Both the position numbers and the translations under genes were made by a program. The notes below the pieces were generated by a model, which saw only the letters and a program-made list of their open reading frames with translations, did no database searches and had not been told where the DNA came from. A stretch of DNA of 64,000 bases from contig NZ_LMHV01000023.1 in the NCBI RefSeq assembly GCF_001429725.1, forward strand, positions 186,767 through 250,766, given 5' to 3'. Below, piece after piece: positions 18,746 to 28,046 of this stretch (position 1 is the stretch's first letter; each line of letters opens with the position of its first letter). Source of the stretch: Rhizobium sp. Root708 (lineage in GTDB: Bacteria; Pseudomonadota; Alphaproteobacteria; Rhizobiales; Rhizobiaceae).

Positions 18746-20065
18746 TCAAACGGTCTGACGGCGGGCCAGACCGAGCGCGTGGTAAAGAACGATCGCTCCG
18801 ATGGTCGCGGTGCCGATCCCATCAAGCGTAAAGCCCGCGACATCGAGCTTGAAGTTGCCGGCACCCAAGACCAATGCGACGCCGACGGTGATGAGATTGC
18901 GCGGCTCGGCGAAATCCACCTTGTTTTCGACCCAAATGCGGCCTGCGGTGGCGGCAATCAGGCCGAAGACGACGATCGACAGGCCGCCGAGAACCGGCCC
19001 CGGAATGGTCTGGATGAGCGCACCGAACTTCGGCGAGAACCCGAGAAGAATTGCGACGCAGGCCGCGACCAGGAAGACAAGCGTCGAGAAAATCCGCGTG
19101 ACTGCCATGACGCCCATGTTCTCCGCGTAAGTGGTCATGCCCGTACCACCGAAGAAGCCCGAGAACATCGTTGCCAGACCATCGCCGATGAAGGCTCGGC
19201 CGAGATAGGGATCGAGATTACGCCCCGTCATGGCGCCGATTGCCTTGATGTGTCCGAGGTTCTCCGCAACGAGGATGACGACGACAGGCGCAATCAGAGT
19301 GATCGCGGATGCCGAAAACACCGGCGAGGTGAAGTGTGGCAGGCCGAACCAGCTGGCGGCGGTAACGCCCGAAAAATCAACCGGCGTTCCGAAACCGAAG
19401 CCGTTCGCGAGTACCAGGTAGGCGACATAGGCGAGCGCCCCGCCGAGGAGGATCGGCAGGCGACGCGTCATTCCCGGCGCATAGACGGCGATTAGGCCGA
19501 CCGCGGCAACCGTCAGCAGTGCCACCCAACGCGACAGCTGGCTGCCATCCGGGCTCGCGGCCCCCGTGCCGGAGGCGCTGGAAATCGCGATCGGCGCGAG
19601 TACAAGCCCGATCGCAGCCACGATCGCGCCGGTCAGAACCGGCGGCATCAGCCGCTCGATCCAGCGGTGTCCGGCGAGCATCGTGATGACGCCGATCAGG
19701 GTGTAGAGAGCGCCGGCGGCGATGATGCCGCCGAGCGCCAGAGCGATGTTCGGATTGGGAGCGCCTGCCGAGGCGGCCGTCGCAACAAGAACCGGGCCGA
19801 TGAAAGCGAAGGACGAGCCGAGATAGCTCGGCACGCGACCGCCAACAGCAATAAAGAAAATTAGGGTCGAAATGCCGGAAAACAGGATCGAGACATTCGG
19901 ATCGAATCCCATGATCATCGGGGCAAGCACGGTCGAGCCGAACATCGCCACGACGTGCTGGAAACCAAGCACGACCGTCTGTGCCGCCGGCAACCGCTCG
20001 TCGGGCTGAATGCGCCCTTCCGTCTTCAGCCGCCAACGCGGAAAATACCCACCCGTTTCGCTCAT
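18746..20065 (-). CDS. NCS2 nucleobase:cation symporter (uracil/xanthine permease)
   Basis: A 439-residue UraA/RutG-type permease. Signatures are VVLGFQHVVAMFGSTVLAPMIMGFDPN at the N-terminus, LILVAENLGHIKAIG with the substrate-binding Glu in VAENLGH, and GFFGGTGMTTYAENMGVMAVTR. About fourteen transmembrane segments. Start ATG at 20065; codons further upstream have no ribosome site. The exact nucleobase is not decidable, though the UraA branch is favoured. No catabolic partner gene is adjacent. Confidence 0.92.
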   Translation of the reverse strand: MSETGGYFPRWRLKTEGRIQPDERLPAAQTVVLGFQHVVAMFGSTVLAPMIMGFDPNVSILFSGISTLIFFIAVGGRVPSYLGSSFAFIGPVLVATAASAGAPNPNIALALGGIIAAGALYTLIGVITMLAGHRWIERLMPPVLTGAIVAAIGLVLAPIAISSASGTGAASPDGSQLSRWVALLTVAAVGLIAVYAPGMTRRLPILLGGALAYVAYLVLANGFGFGTPVDFSGVTAASWFGLPHFTSPVFSASAITLIAPVVVILVAENLGHIKAIGAMTGRNLDPYLGRAFIGDGLATMFSGFFGGTGMTTYAENMGVMAVTRIFSTLVFLVAACVAILLGFSPKFGALIQTIPGPVLGGLSIVVFGLIAATAGRIWVENKVDFAEPRNLITVGVALVLGAGNFKLDVAGFTLDGIGTATIGAIVLYHALGLARRQTV

Positions 20066-20433
20066 CGCTCGTCCCGTTTCTTTTGATTTCACCACACGAC
20101 CTTCAGGATTTCCGATAGGTCGGAGGAGTAAATTGAATTGTGATCGCCCGAATACTTGCTCGACGGCGACCGCCGGCCCTCGTATCGGGCACCAACGCCG
20201 TCGATACTGCGAACCGTTGCTGCTGTCATGGCCATCGGACGGCTTTCCACAACACTCAGAAGTAATTCCGGGCTTTGTCTTGCCGAGACTGGCAATCCTA
20301 CCAATTTGCTTGGCGTATCTCTGTTGGTGTCCGTAGCCGGTGCCACGCCGCCGTTCACAAGAATTCGATGTGACGGCGAAAGCAATGTCGGAATAAGTAG
20401 AACTCATCCGCCACATGAAAAAGGACCGTGTCC
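20066..20433. other. Intergenic region between divergent NCS2 permease and MBL hydrolase
   Basis: About 370 bases. Short open frames on both strands show no ribosome site or family likeness. Two candidate sites: the inverted repeat TTGCC-N6-GGCAA at 20280-20295, and GGAATAA at 20390-20396, the same box seen in both divergent promoters beside the ECF sigma gene at 40.4-40.5 kb, but here without a matching -10. Confidence 0.4.
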
Positions 20434-21318
20434 ATGCTTCCCCCCAAAGCCTCTCTCGCCCTCCTGTCTATCTTCGCCTTTGCCCTGGCCGGCACCGCAT
20501 CGGCGCAGATGCCGCCTCAACAGCCGGATTCCAGGAGCTTCAAGGTCGGCTCACTCGACGTCGTCGCACTCCATGACGCCCAATTCGTGAGGCCAAACGA
20601 CAACAAGATATTCGGCGTCGGCCACACGCCGGAGGAAGTCGCCGACGTGCTCAAGGCAGCAGGCGCTCCGACGGATACGGTGACGCTCAGCGTCGACGCG
20701 CTGCTGGTAAAGGAGCCGAAGAAACTGATCCTCATTGATACGGGCGTGGGTGGCGCGCTCCAGCAGTCTCTGTCTCAGGCCGGCTACAAGCCCGAAGACG
20801 TGACCGACATCTTGATTACGCATTCGCACCCGGACCACATGGGCGGCCTCGTCAAGGACGGCAAGCTGGCCTTCCCCAGGGCCACCATTCGCATGTCCGC
20901 GGCGGAGTGGACGTTTGCCAAGAAGAACGATCAGCTTGCAAGCATCGTCAAAGTGATCGACGGCCACGTGAAGACATTCAAGCCCGGCGCCGAGGTCGCT
21001 TCCGGCATAACCTCGGTCGGATTGAAGGGCCATACGCCGGGTCACGTCGGCTATCAGATCGTATCGGACAAGGAAAAGCTGTTCGACATCGGCGATACCG
21101 TACACAGCTCCATCATTTCTCTCGCGAAGCCCGAATGGCCCGTCGGTTTCGACGGTGACGCGACCGGCGGGGAAAAGAACCGCGTCGAGACCTTGAAGAA
21201 GCTCGCCCAGACGAACGAACTAATCTTTGCGCCGCATTTTCCGTTTCCGGGTGTCGGCCACATCCAGGCCGACGGCGACCACTTCAAGTGGGAGCCGACC
21301 CTGAGCTCCGGAAAGTAA
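20434..21318 (+). CDS. Exported MBL-fold metallo-hydrolase
   Basis: A 294-residue protein with a Sec signal peptide (cleavage after TASA) and a metallo-beta-lactamase fold. The zinc motif is ITHSHPDHMGG, followed by GHTPGHVGYQ, an Asp in LFDIGD and the distal HFPFPGVGH. It is of the methyl-parathion-hydrolase-like branch; activity is unknown. A paralogue with a Tat signal lies at 39340. AAGGA at 20421 favours the ATG at 20434 over the GTG at 20428. Confidence 0.88.
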   Translation: MLPPKASLALLSIFAFALAGTASAQMPPQQPDSRSFKVGSLDVVALHDAQFVRPNDNKIFGVGHTPEEVADVLKAAGAPTDTVTLSVDALLVKEPKKLILIDTGVGGALQQSLSQAGYKPEDVTDILITHSHPDHMGGLVKDGKLAFPRATIRMSAAEWTFAKKNDQLASIVKVIDGHVKTFKPGAEVASGITSVGLKGHTPGHVGYQIVSDKEKLFDIGDTVHSSIISLAKPEWPVGFDGDATGGEKNRVETLKKLAQTNELIFAPHFPFPGVGHIQADGDHFKWEPTLSSGK

Positions 21319-21325
21319 GCAACAC

Positions 21326-21355
21326 CGACGCGGCGCACATTCTGCTGCCGCGTCG
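21326..21355. terminator. Bidirectional hairpin between MBL and BamA-like genes
   Basis: Perfect 9-base stem CGACGCGGC (21326-21334) and GCCGCGTCG (21347-21355) with a 12-base loop, seven bases after the MBL stop and six before the BamA-like stop. Placement between convergent genes supports a terminator. Confidence 0.6.
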
Positions 21356-21360
21356 CCATT

Positions 21361-23645
21361 CTAGAAGCGATTGTTCACACCGATCTTGAAGCGTTCGATC
21401 TCGTCGGATTCTTCGTACGCAATCGGAACGGCATAGTCGACGCGCAGCGCTCCAAAGGGAGAATCCCAGATTAGGCCGACGCCGACGGAGGCACGGATGG
21501 AGCCGCTGGTACCTTCAGCCACATCCGATCCCAGGACATCGACCTTGTTCGCAAACAGTGTGCCCGCATCGGCGAAGAAGGCACCACGCAAGCCGAAGTC
21601 GCGAGAAACGGCGGGCAATGGAAAGGTGACTTCGGAAGAGGCATAGAAATAGCTTGTCCCGCCAAGCGTCTGGTCGTCGACACCAGCAATCCGTGGGCCA
21701 ATCCCTCCCTTTTCGAAACCGCGAATCTCATTTCCACCAAGGGTGAACTGGTCGAACGTGTTCAGGCTGTCGCCGAAGGCGAACATCTGTCCGCCGCCCA
21801 ACGTGAGCGAGCCGACGAGATCGGCGTCCTCGTTGAGGAGCTGATAGTAGCGCAGCTTCCCGCTGATCTTGTAGTATTCCGAGTCACCGCCAAGCCCGGC
21901 GACCTCTTGCGTCAGCGTGGCATAAACGCCCCCATGCGGCTGCTTCGCATCATCAAGTGAATCGAAGGTGAGCGTGTTGGAGATGGCGGACTTGACCCAT
22001 GGGCCATCGTCCACCAGATGGGCATAGGTTGCCGAAAGGTCGTCACTGTCGCCGCTGTAGTTCAGCCGAGTTACGCTATAGCGGAAGGTGGACGCCAGAT
22101 CATCCGTGATCGGTGCAGTGATACGGAACGTCGCTCCCGCCTGATCCACATCGTAGTCGTCGTACGAGCTCTGCGAGTAATTAAGGTCGAAACCTGCGGC
22201 CAGGTGATATCCGAGAAAGTAGGGTTCGGTGAAAGCAAGGCTGTAGTTGCGATCATCGTCGTCATCCCAGCCCCCGCTTGCCGCAAGTTTGATGTACTGG
22301 CCTCGCCCGAGGCTTCGAGAACGGGCCCGCTCGAGCTAGCGCCCGCGCCAATACCGAAACTCCCCGTCGAGTCGTCCTCGACGTCGACCGTGACGACAAC
22401 CCGCTCCGACGCGCTGCCGGCGGAGGTCGAGATGCTCACCGATTTGAAGTAACCTAGCGCCTCCAGCCGGCGCTTGGTCTTGTCCATGAGCTGCTGGTTA
22501 TAGGGATCGCCCTCGCTGACGTCGAATTCACGCCGTATTACATAGTCTCTGGTTCGGCTGTTCCCGCGAATGACGATGCGCTCGATGTAGAGCCGCTCGG
22601 CCTCGTCGATCTGGAACTCGACTTCGATCTCTTTGGTCGAGATGTTATGCGTCACTCTTGGGCGAACGCGTGCGAACGAAAAGCCACGATTGGTTGCCGC
22701 GTCGGAGAGTGTTTCGACGGCTTTTTGCAGTTTCTTTTCGCTATAGGCCGCGCCGCTCTCGAGCCCCGTCAGCTTGTCGACGGAGAGCTCGTCCAGACCG
22801 TGAACGGTCGAGGAGATCGTGACCGGTCCGAAGCGATATCGCGAGCCTTCGACCAACCTGAATTTCAACGTGTAGCTTTTATCCGCCGCATCGAAAACGG
22901 CGTCCGCAGCGGTGACCTGAAAGTCCGCGTACCCCTGGTCGACATAGAACTTGCGGAGAGCGTCCTTGTCGGCGGCCAGTCTCTCCTCGCCGTAAACGTC
23001 CTTGCGTGTCAGGAAGGACAGGAAGTTCGACTTCTTGGTGCTGATGACGGCCGCGAGCCTGGAACTGCTGTAGGCGGTGTTTCCTTCGAAATCGACCGAC
23101 TTGATCTTTGTCCGCTCGCTTTCGTCGATCACGAAGGCAATGTTGACGAAATCGTCGGCGACCGGAACTTGCTGCACATGGATCTGGACATCGTCGCGTC
23201 CGATTGCAGCGTAGGCTGCCTTCACGGCGGCGATATCGGCATCGAGCTGCGGCTTCGAATAGGGTGACGATGCCTTGGTCTTGACGACGCCCGCGAGCTT
23301 GTCATCCTTGATCTTGCGATTGCCGTTAAACACAATCTGGTTCACCATCTTCGTCTCCTTCACGGAAACGATGAGGCTGCCGCCCGAGACGAGAATATTG
23401 ACCGTCTCGAACTGACCGACCGAATAGAGGCGCTTGACTGATGCATCGATCTCGGCACCGTCGAACTCCCTGTTGCGCGAGATCGTCAGGTTCGCCTCGA
23501 TGAATTCCTTCGAAACCCTGTGGGCGCCGTGGATTTCAATGTCGTGCACTTCGGCCGCGTAGGCCGGCAGAGAGCCGAGCGCCGCGGTCCAGAATGCGAG
23601 CGCGCTTGCCCGCCCTCCAGCAATGACTCTGGATCGAAATGACAT
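21361..23645 (-). pseudogene. BamA/Omp85-family outer membrane assembly protein, frame-disrupted
   Basis: The first frame (from 23645) gives a signal peptide and five POTRA-like repeats, with a reading typical of BamA (FNGNRKIKDDKLAGVV, FDVSEGDPYNQQLMDKTKRRLEALGYF), to GIGAGASSSGPVLEAS. The second frame continues with GRGQYIKLAASGGWDDD and the 16-strand barrel through TLGGNEIRGFEKGGIGPR to the C-terminal Phe (GVNNRF). The break is between about 22290 and 22330; comparison with the family suggests a small out-of-frame deletion of a few codons there. Total length of about 760 residues is normal. It is probably a second, non-essential copy, since the essential bamA is expected near lpxD/rseP. 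Confidence 0.85.
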
Positions 23646-23716
23646 GCTTGAACTTTCACGATAGGCAGGCCGAGCGGCCGCGTTGAGACAGTGGAATTGA
23701 GCCGATGGCCGCCCGG

Positions 23717-24274
23717 CTATTGCCGATCGGTGTCGATACGCGCTGTCAGGGCCGCGCTCCGATCGAGAGCTTGCGGAAAGCCTTCCAGTGAAAGCGGAAA
23801 GGTGACTTGGCGGCCCTCGACCGTTGCCGAAAACAACTGCACTTTCAGTGTTCTCGCCCGCCGCATAGCGCGCATAAAATCCGCGTCGATCTCAAAATGC
23901 GAGATGCAGCCGGCAGGTACGCAGGTCTCGATTTTCAAGCGACGCAAGTCCTCCGCATCATCGATCTGCAGCGAACTGTCGCGATCAACAGCCATGCCGA
24001 GCGGCATGACGATGGTTCCTTCGCCGGGCCCATGCGAAGGCATCTCAAGCTCGAGCGAAAGGATACTCTGGTTCGTCTTCATGTTGAGAAGTTGCTGCTG
24101 CAGGATGCATCGCGTTTCGCCGTCTGTCTCAACGCATGAAACGCGCCAATCGTAGTAGTCCTCCTGCCTTTGGGACACTACGCTCTGCGGTCGCTCAAGA
24201 CCGACCGAATAGGTCTTCGCCGGCTCGGCGAAGGTTGTGGCCATCCCTATCGCCAGTAACGTGAACTCGAACAT
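23717..24274 (-). CDS. Invasion-associated locus B (IalB) family protein
   Basis: A 185-residue exported protein with a short signal peptide. The IalB pattern is DWRVSCVETDGETRCILQQ near the N-terminus, PLGMAVDRDSSLQID and the disulfide-prone pair KIETCVPAGCI. Family members are periplasmic or surface proteins of alphaproteobacteria implicated in host interaction in Bartonella; here only the fold is supported. It lies upstream of the BamA-like gene on the same strand, 71 bases away. Confidence 0.85.
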   Translation of the reverse strand: MFEFTLLAIGMATTFAEPAKTYSVGLERPQSVVSQRQEDYYDWRVSCVETDGETRCILQQQLLNMKTNQSILSLELEMPSHGPGEGTIVMPLGMAVDRDSSLQIDDAEDLRRLKIETCVPAGCISHFEIDADFMRAMRRARTLKVQLFSATVEGRQVTFPLSLEGFPQALDRSAALTARIDTDRQ

Positions 24275-24562
24275 CTCGGCACCTCATTAGCCCGGAAGGG
24301 CGCTATCTGATACGAAGAGAAACCGAACGTCCGTAGCGACGCCCAAGCCCTCGCAGATCGGCGGGGATCTGTGTTTTCGAAATCCCGTAGCACCGCGTCG
24401 AGAATCCGGCGGGCGCGTTACGAATTATTTCCCGTCTGTCATTTTTGATGGTTGGCGCTGGCGAGACGCCTTTTCTCCCCTTGGAATCCGATTGATTGTA
24501 GGATTGACAAGAACCCGTTCGTCCTAGGCACATTCGTAGTGTTCAAGCCAAAGGAGAAGACC

Positions 24563-25006
24563 ATGCCAGGCACAGTTCGACTTCACCGCGTTTTGACGAC
24601 CAGCCCCGACAAGATCTATAGAGCATTTCTGGAACCGGATGCGCTGGCCAAATGGCTTCCGCCGAACGGCTTTGCCTGCACGGTGCATCATCTGGAGGCG
24701 GCGGTCGGCGGCACCCACAGGATTTCCTTCCGAAACTTTACGACCGGCAACAGCCACGCATTCGGCGGCAGCTATCTCGAGCTCGTTCCCGGCCAGACGC
24801 TTCGCTACACCGACAAGTTCGACGATCCCAACTTGCCCGGCGAAATGGAGGTTACCGTTACGCTCAAGAAAGTCTCGGTCGGAACGGAACTTGAAATCGT
24901 CCAGGCCGGCATCCCCGACGTGATCCCGCCGGAGGCATGCTATCTCGGCTGGCAGGAGTCGCTGCGCAACCTGGCACGCCTTGTCGAACCGGAGATCAAC
25001 CAATAG
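24563..25006 (+). CDS. SRPBCC/AHSA1-like protein
   Basis: A 147-residue START-like (Bet v 1 fold) protein: RVLTTSPDKIYRAFLEPDALAKWLPP at the N-terminus and GWQESLRNLARLVEPEI at the C-terminus are standard for the AHSA1 group. Start at 24563 after AAAGGAGA. Such proteins bind hydrophobic ligands; no regulator of the usual ArsR type is next to it. Confidence 0.88.
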   Translation: MPGTVRLHRVLTTSPDKIYRAFLEPDALAKWLPPNGFACTVHHLEAAVGGTHRISFRNFTTGNSHAFGGSYLELVPGQTLRYTDKFDDPNLPGEMEVTVTLKKVSVGTELEIVQAGIPDVIPPEACYLGWQESLRNLARLVEPEINQ

Positions 25007-25160
25007 CCCGCCTGCGGGAACGCCGTGCGAGCACCCTCCGCAATCCCACTTTCCCAAATTTGCGGCATGCATAGAATGCTTGCCGCAAGTCCGCATAGAG
25101 GCAGAACTGGAAACCGAGATCCGAGTTGTTCGCCAACGCGTTTTCTCGCAGGCAGTGTTG

Positions 25161-25946
25161 ATGAAGATAGCCACCTACAACATCAACGGCATCAACGGCA
25201 GGCTTCCCGTTCTGCTGCGCTGGCTCGGCGAAGCCTCACCCGACATCGTCTGCCTGCAGGAGCTGAAGGCTCCCGATGAAAAGTTTCCGGTCAAGGCGCT
25301 TGAATCTGTCGGTTACGGAGCGGTCTGGCATGGTCAACGATCCTGGAATGGCGTCGCAATCCTTGCCAAAGGCGCAACGCCCATTCTCACCCGGCGGGGG
25401 CTTCCCGGCGATCCCGATGATACGCATAGCAGATACATCGAGGCGGCGATCGAAGGGATCCTGGTGGGGTGCCTCTACCTGCCAAACGGCAATCCGTGGC
25501 CCGGACCCAAATTCGAATACAAGCTCAGCTGGTTTCGTCGGCTCAACGCATACGCAGGCGAACTCCTCGACCTTGGTGTGCCCATCGTCCTGGCCGGCGA
25601 CTACAATGTCATGCCGACAGATATCGACGTCTACGATCCCAAACGATGGCGCGACGATGCACTTTTTCGCATCGAGGTGCGTAAGGCATATAGGGGGCTG
25701 GTCGACCAGGGTTGGACCGACGCTCTCAGAAGCCTCAAGGGAGACAAACGCGTCTACACATTCTGGAAGTATTTCCGAAACGCGTTCGCCCGCGACGCAG
25801 GCCTGCGGATCGATCACTTCCTACTCAGCCCGACCGTTGCCGAGCGCCTGAAGGCAGCAGGCGTCGATAAGGATGTGCGCGCGTGGGAACATACCAGCGA
25901 TCATGCTCCCGTATGGATTGAACTTGGCGACGTTGATGGCAGTTGA
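25161..25946 (+). CDS. xthA: Exodeoxyribonuclease III (AP endonuclease)
   Basis: A 261-residue EEP-fold nuclease for base-excision repair. Active-site motifs: YNINGINGR, CLQELKAPDEKFP with the metal Glu, LAGDYNVMPTDIDVYDP and the terminal TSDHAPVWIEL. MKIATYNING is the typical N-terminus. Many rhizobia carry two paralogues, so this need not be the main one. It is 154 bases after the SRPBCC gene, and convergent with the Gfo-AKR fusion. Confidence 0.93.
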   Translation: MKIATYNINGINGRLPVLLRWLGEASPDIVCLQELKAPDEKFPVKALESVGYGAVWHGQRSWNGVAILAKGATPILTRRGLPGDPDDTHSRYIEAAIEGILVGCLYLPNGNPWPGPKFEYKLSWFRRLNAYAGELLDLGVPIVLAGDYNVMPTDIDVYDPKRWRDDALFRIEVRKAYRGLVDQGWTDALRSLKGDKRVYTFWKYFRNAFARDAGLRIDHFLLSPTVAERLKAAGVDKDVRAWEHTSDHAPVWIELGDVDGS

Positions 25947-25982
25947 GCCCGGTCGGTTATTTTCTGTCAGAACCCAACTGCG

Positions 25983-27998
25983 TTACATCTGCTTTCCGTC
26001 CTCCAACCAACGCACGTCCTCAGGCGACAGGCGAATGGCTGAAGCTGCCAGACTGTGCCGCAATTCGCCGAGATTTGCCGGCCCGATCAGGGGGATAACC
26101 GGCCATGGCTGGTGGAGAACATAGGCAAGGGCAATCTGGATCGGATCCTTGCCGAGGCGGCGCCCAAGTTCTTCGGCGCGCGCCTTGCGCTGAAAATTCA
26201 GATCCGAGTACCAGGCTCGCGCCAGATCTTTGTCCGAGAGTTTTTCAGGCCCTGCTCTGTCGGTAAAGAAGCCGCGCGCCTGGCTGGACCAGGCGAAGTT
26301 GACGACCTTGCGCTCCTTCAGCCATTGCTTCCAGCCGCTATCCGAAGAGGCGATACATCCCGGCCAGACCGGATCGACCATTTCCGCCAGTGAGAAGTTG
26401 TTGGAAAGGACGCTCGGCCTCGTCTTTCCGGTACGTTCAGCATAGTCGATCGCCTGATCCATGCGTTCACGCGTCCAGTTCGACCCACCGATAGGACCGC
26501 GGATTCGTCCCGCCCTGACTTCGGCGTCCATCGCATCGACAAATTCGCCAACCGGTATGTCGGGATTGTCGCGGTGCATGAAATAAACGTCGACATAGTC
26601 GGTCTGCATCCGCTCAAGGCTGGTGGTAAGCTGTTTCGCGATAACATCCGGATAGCAGAGAGGAGAGTGGGCACCCTTTTCGATGATCACGACGTCGTTT
26701 CGGACACCGCGACTGCGGACCCATTCGCCGATCAGACGGTCTTGCGTCCCGCCACCGTACTGGAAGGCTGAATCGATAAGATTGCCACCTGCCTCGAAGA
26801 ACGCGTCGAGAGCGATCGAAGCTGCCGGGAAGGTTGAAAAGAGCATCATGCCGAGCGCCAGCATCGATGTCTCCTTGTCGATGCCCGGAATATGTCCTTG
26901 AGGAACGATCTGCTCCCCGCGCCGAAGGGTTTCACCCGTGATCGTCCTGGTCCGAACCGCGGGTGTTTCCAAGGCATATTCAAGCCCGATACCAGCGCGC
27001 CATTTGTCCATGACCTTGAGGTTGCCAAGCGTGTCGGCCGCCGTCATGCCGGGATAGGCGAACTCGCGCCGCCCTGCCCTTATTGCCTGCCCCGCAGCGT
27101 CGACTTCGAACGAGTAGACGTGCCGAGGCTCCTCTACCGGAATATCCCTGCGTAACCCACTCGCATCTGATAACCGGATGACGGCGGTGCCGCCCTGTTT
27201 GCCTGCGGCAAACCAAAAATGATCGATCTCGATCGCCCCCGCAGTCCCGAAAACGCGAAGAACATTGTCCTGAGCGAGCGCGACCGAGCAGGCGAGTTCG
27301 GCGACGATGCCATTCGGGAAACGCAAGATTGCGGCACTCCACTCGTCGACCCCAGTCGAGCCGAGATGGCCAACAGCGAAAACCTGATCGGGTTCCAGAA
27401 TGCCGCCGGCATGGCCAACGCCAGCGATCAACCGAGCCATCGAAACGGGATAACCGCCTACATCGAGGATACCGCCGCCGGCGAGGTCGTTGGCATAGAG
27501 CCGGTGATCCTTGTCAAACGGCTTCGCAAAACCGAAGCTTGACTTGATCATCCGGACCTCGCCGATCGCCTTGTCGCTCAGGAGTTCGATCAGCTTCAGA
27601 GTCAATGGATGGAGCCGATACATGTAGGCTTCGCCGAGAAATGTCCCGGCGGCCCGCGCGGCGGTTTGCATCGCATCTGCTTCTGCGGCGGATAGGCCGA
27701 GCGGCTTCTCGCAAAGCACGTGCTTTCCGGCCTTTGCCGCCTTGATCGCCCATTCCGCATGGGTCGGGTGCGGCGTCGAGATGTAGACGGCGTCTACGCT
27801 TTCATCCGCCAACAGTGCCTCGTAGCCGCGGAGTATGCGAGCGCCCGGAAAGCGTTCTGCGAGGCCGGCCTTATCGGGATTGCGGGTCGCAATCGCCTCC
27901 ACGCGCCCTGTTCGCGACTGGGCAACGCCAGCAAAGAAGTCATCGGCGATCCGGCCGGGGCCAAGGATGCCCCAGCGAACTTTGTTCTCATCGGTCAT
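25983..27998 (-). CDS. Fusion of Gfo/Idh/MocA oxidoreductase and aldo/keto reductase
   Basis: A single 671-residue frame with two enzymes. Residues 1 to about 325 are a Gfo/Idh/MocA dehydrogenase: Rossmann motif GILGPGRIAD, conserved EKPLG and a C-terminal sheet domain with LDVGGYPVS. Residues from about 350 form an aldo/keto reductase with Asp and Tyr in NLIDSAFQYGGG, Lys in IIEKGAH and His in VYFMHRDNP, so both active sites look intact. It is the last gene of the galactoside operon, 48 bases after the GH42 gene. A role in oxidising or reducing the released sugar is inferred. Confidence 0.9.
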   Translation of the reverse strand: MTDENKVRWGILGPGRIADDFFAGVAQSRTGRVEAIATRNPDKAGLAERFPGARILRGYEALLADESVDAVYISTPHPTHAEWAIKAAKAGKHVLCEKPLGLSAAEADAMQTAARAAGTFLGEAYMYRLHPLTLKLIELLSDKAIGEVRMIKSSFGFAKPFDKDHRLYANDLAGGGILDVGGYPVSMARLIAGVGHAGGILEPDQVFAVGHLGSTGVDEWSAAILRFPNGIVAELACSVALAQDNVLRVFGTAGAIEIDHFWFAAGKQGGTAVIRLSDASGLRRDIPVEEPRHVYSFEVDAAGQAIRAGRREFAYPGMTAADTLGNLKVMDKWRAGIGLEYALETPAVRTRTITGETLRRGEQIVPQGHIPGIDKETSMLALGMMLFSTFPAASIALDAFFEAGGNLIDSAFQYGGGTQDRLIGEWVRSRGVRNDVVIIEKGAHSPLCYPDVIAKQLTTSLERMQTDYVDVYFMHRDNPDIPVGEFVDAMDAEVRAGRIRGPIGGSNWTRERMDQAIDYAERTGKTRPSVLSNNFSLAEMVDPVWPGCIASSDSGWKQWLKERKVVNFAWSSQARGFFTDRAGPEKLSDKDLARAWYSDLNFQRKARAEELGRRLGKDPIQIALAYVLHQPWPVIPLIGPANLGELRHSLAASAIRLSPEDVRWLEDGKQM

Positions 27999-28046
27999 AG
28001 TGCTTTCCTGCCTGTCGGCCCCGGCCACTGCCGCCGGTAGCGTGTT

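Noticed and set aside
18692..19495. A 267-codon plus-strand open frame
   Set aside because: Antisense to the NCS2 permease; charged, low-complexity residues, no motif.
20089..20385. A 98-codon minus-strand open frame between the NCS2 and MBL genes
   Set aside because: No ribosome site, no family and it overlaps the divergent promoter region.
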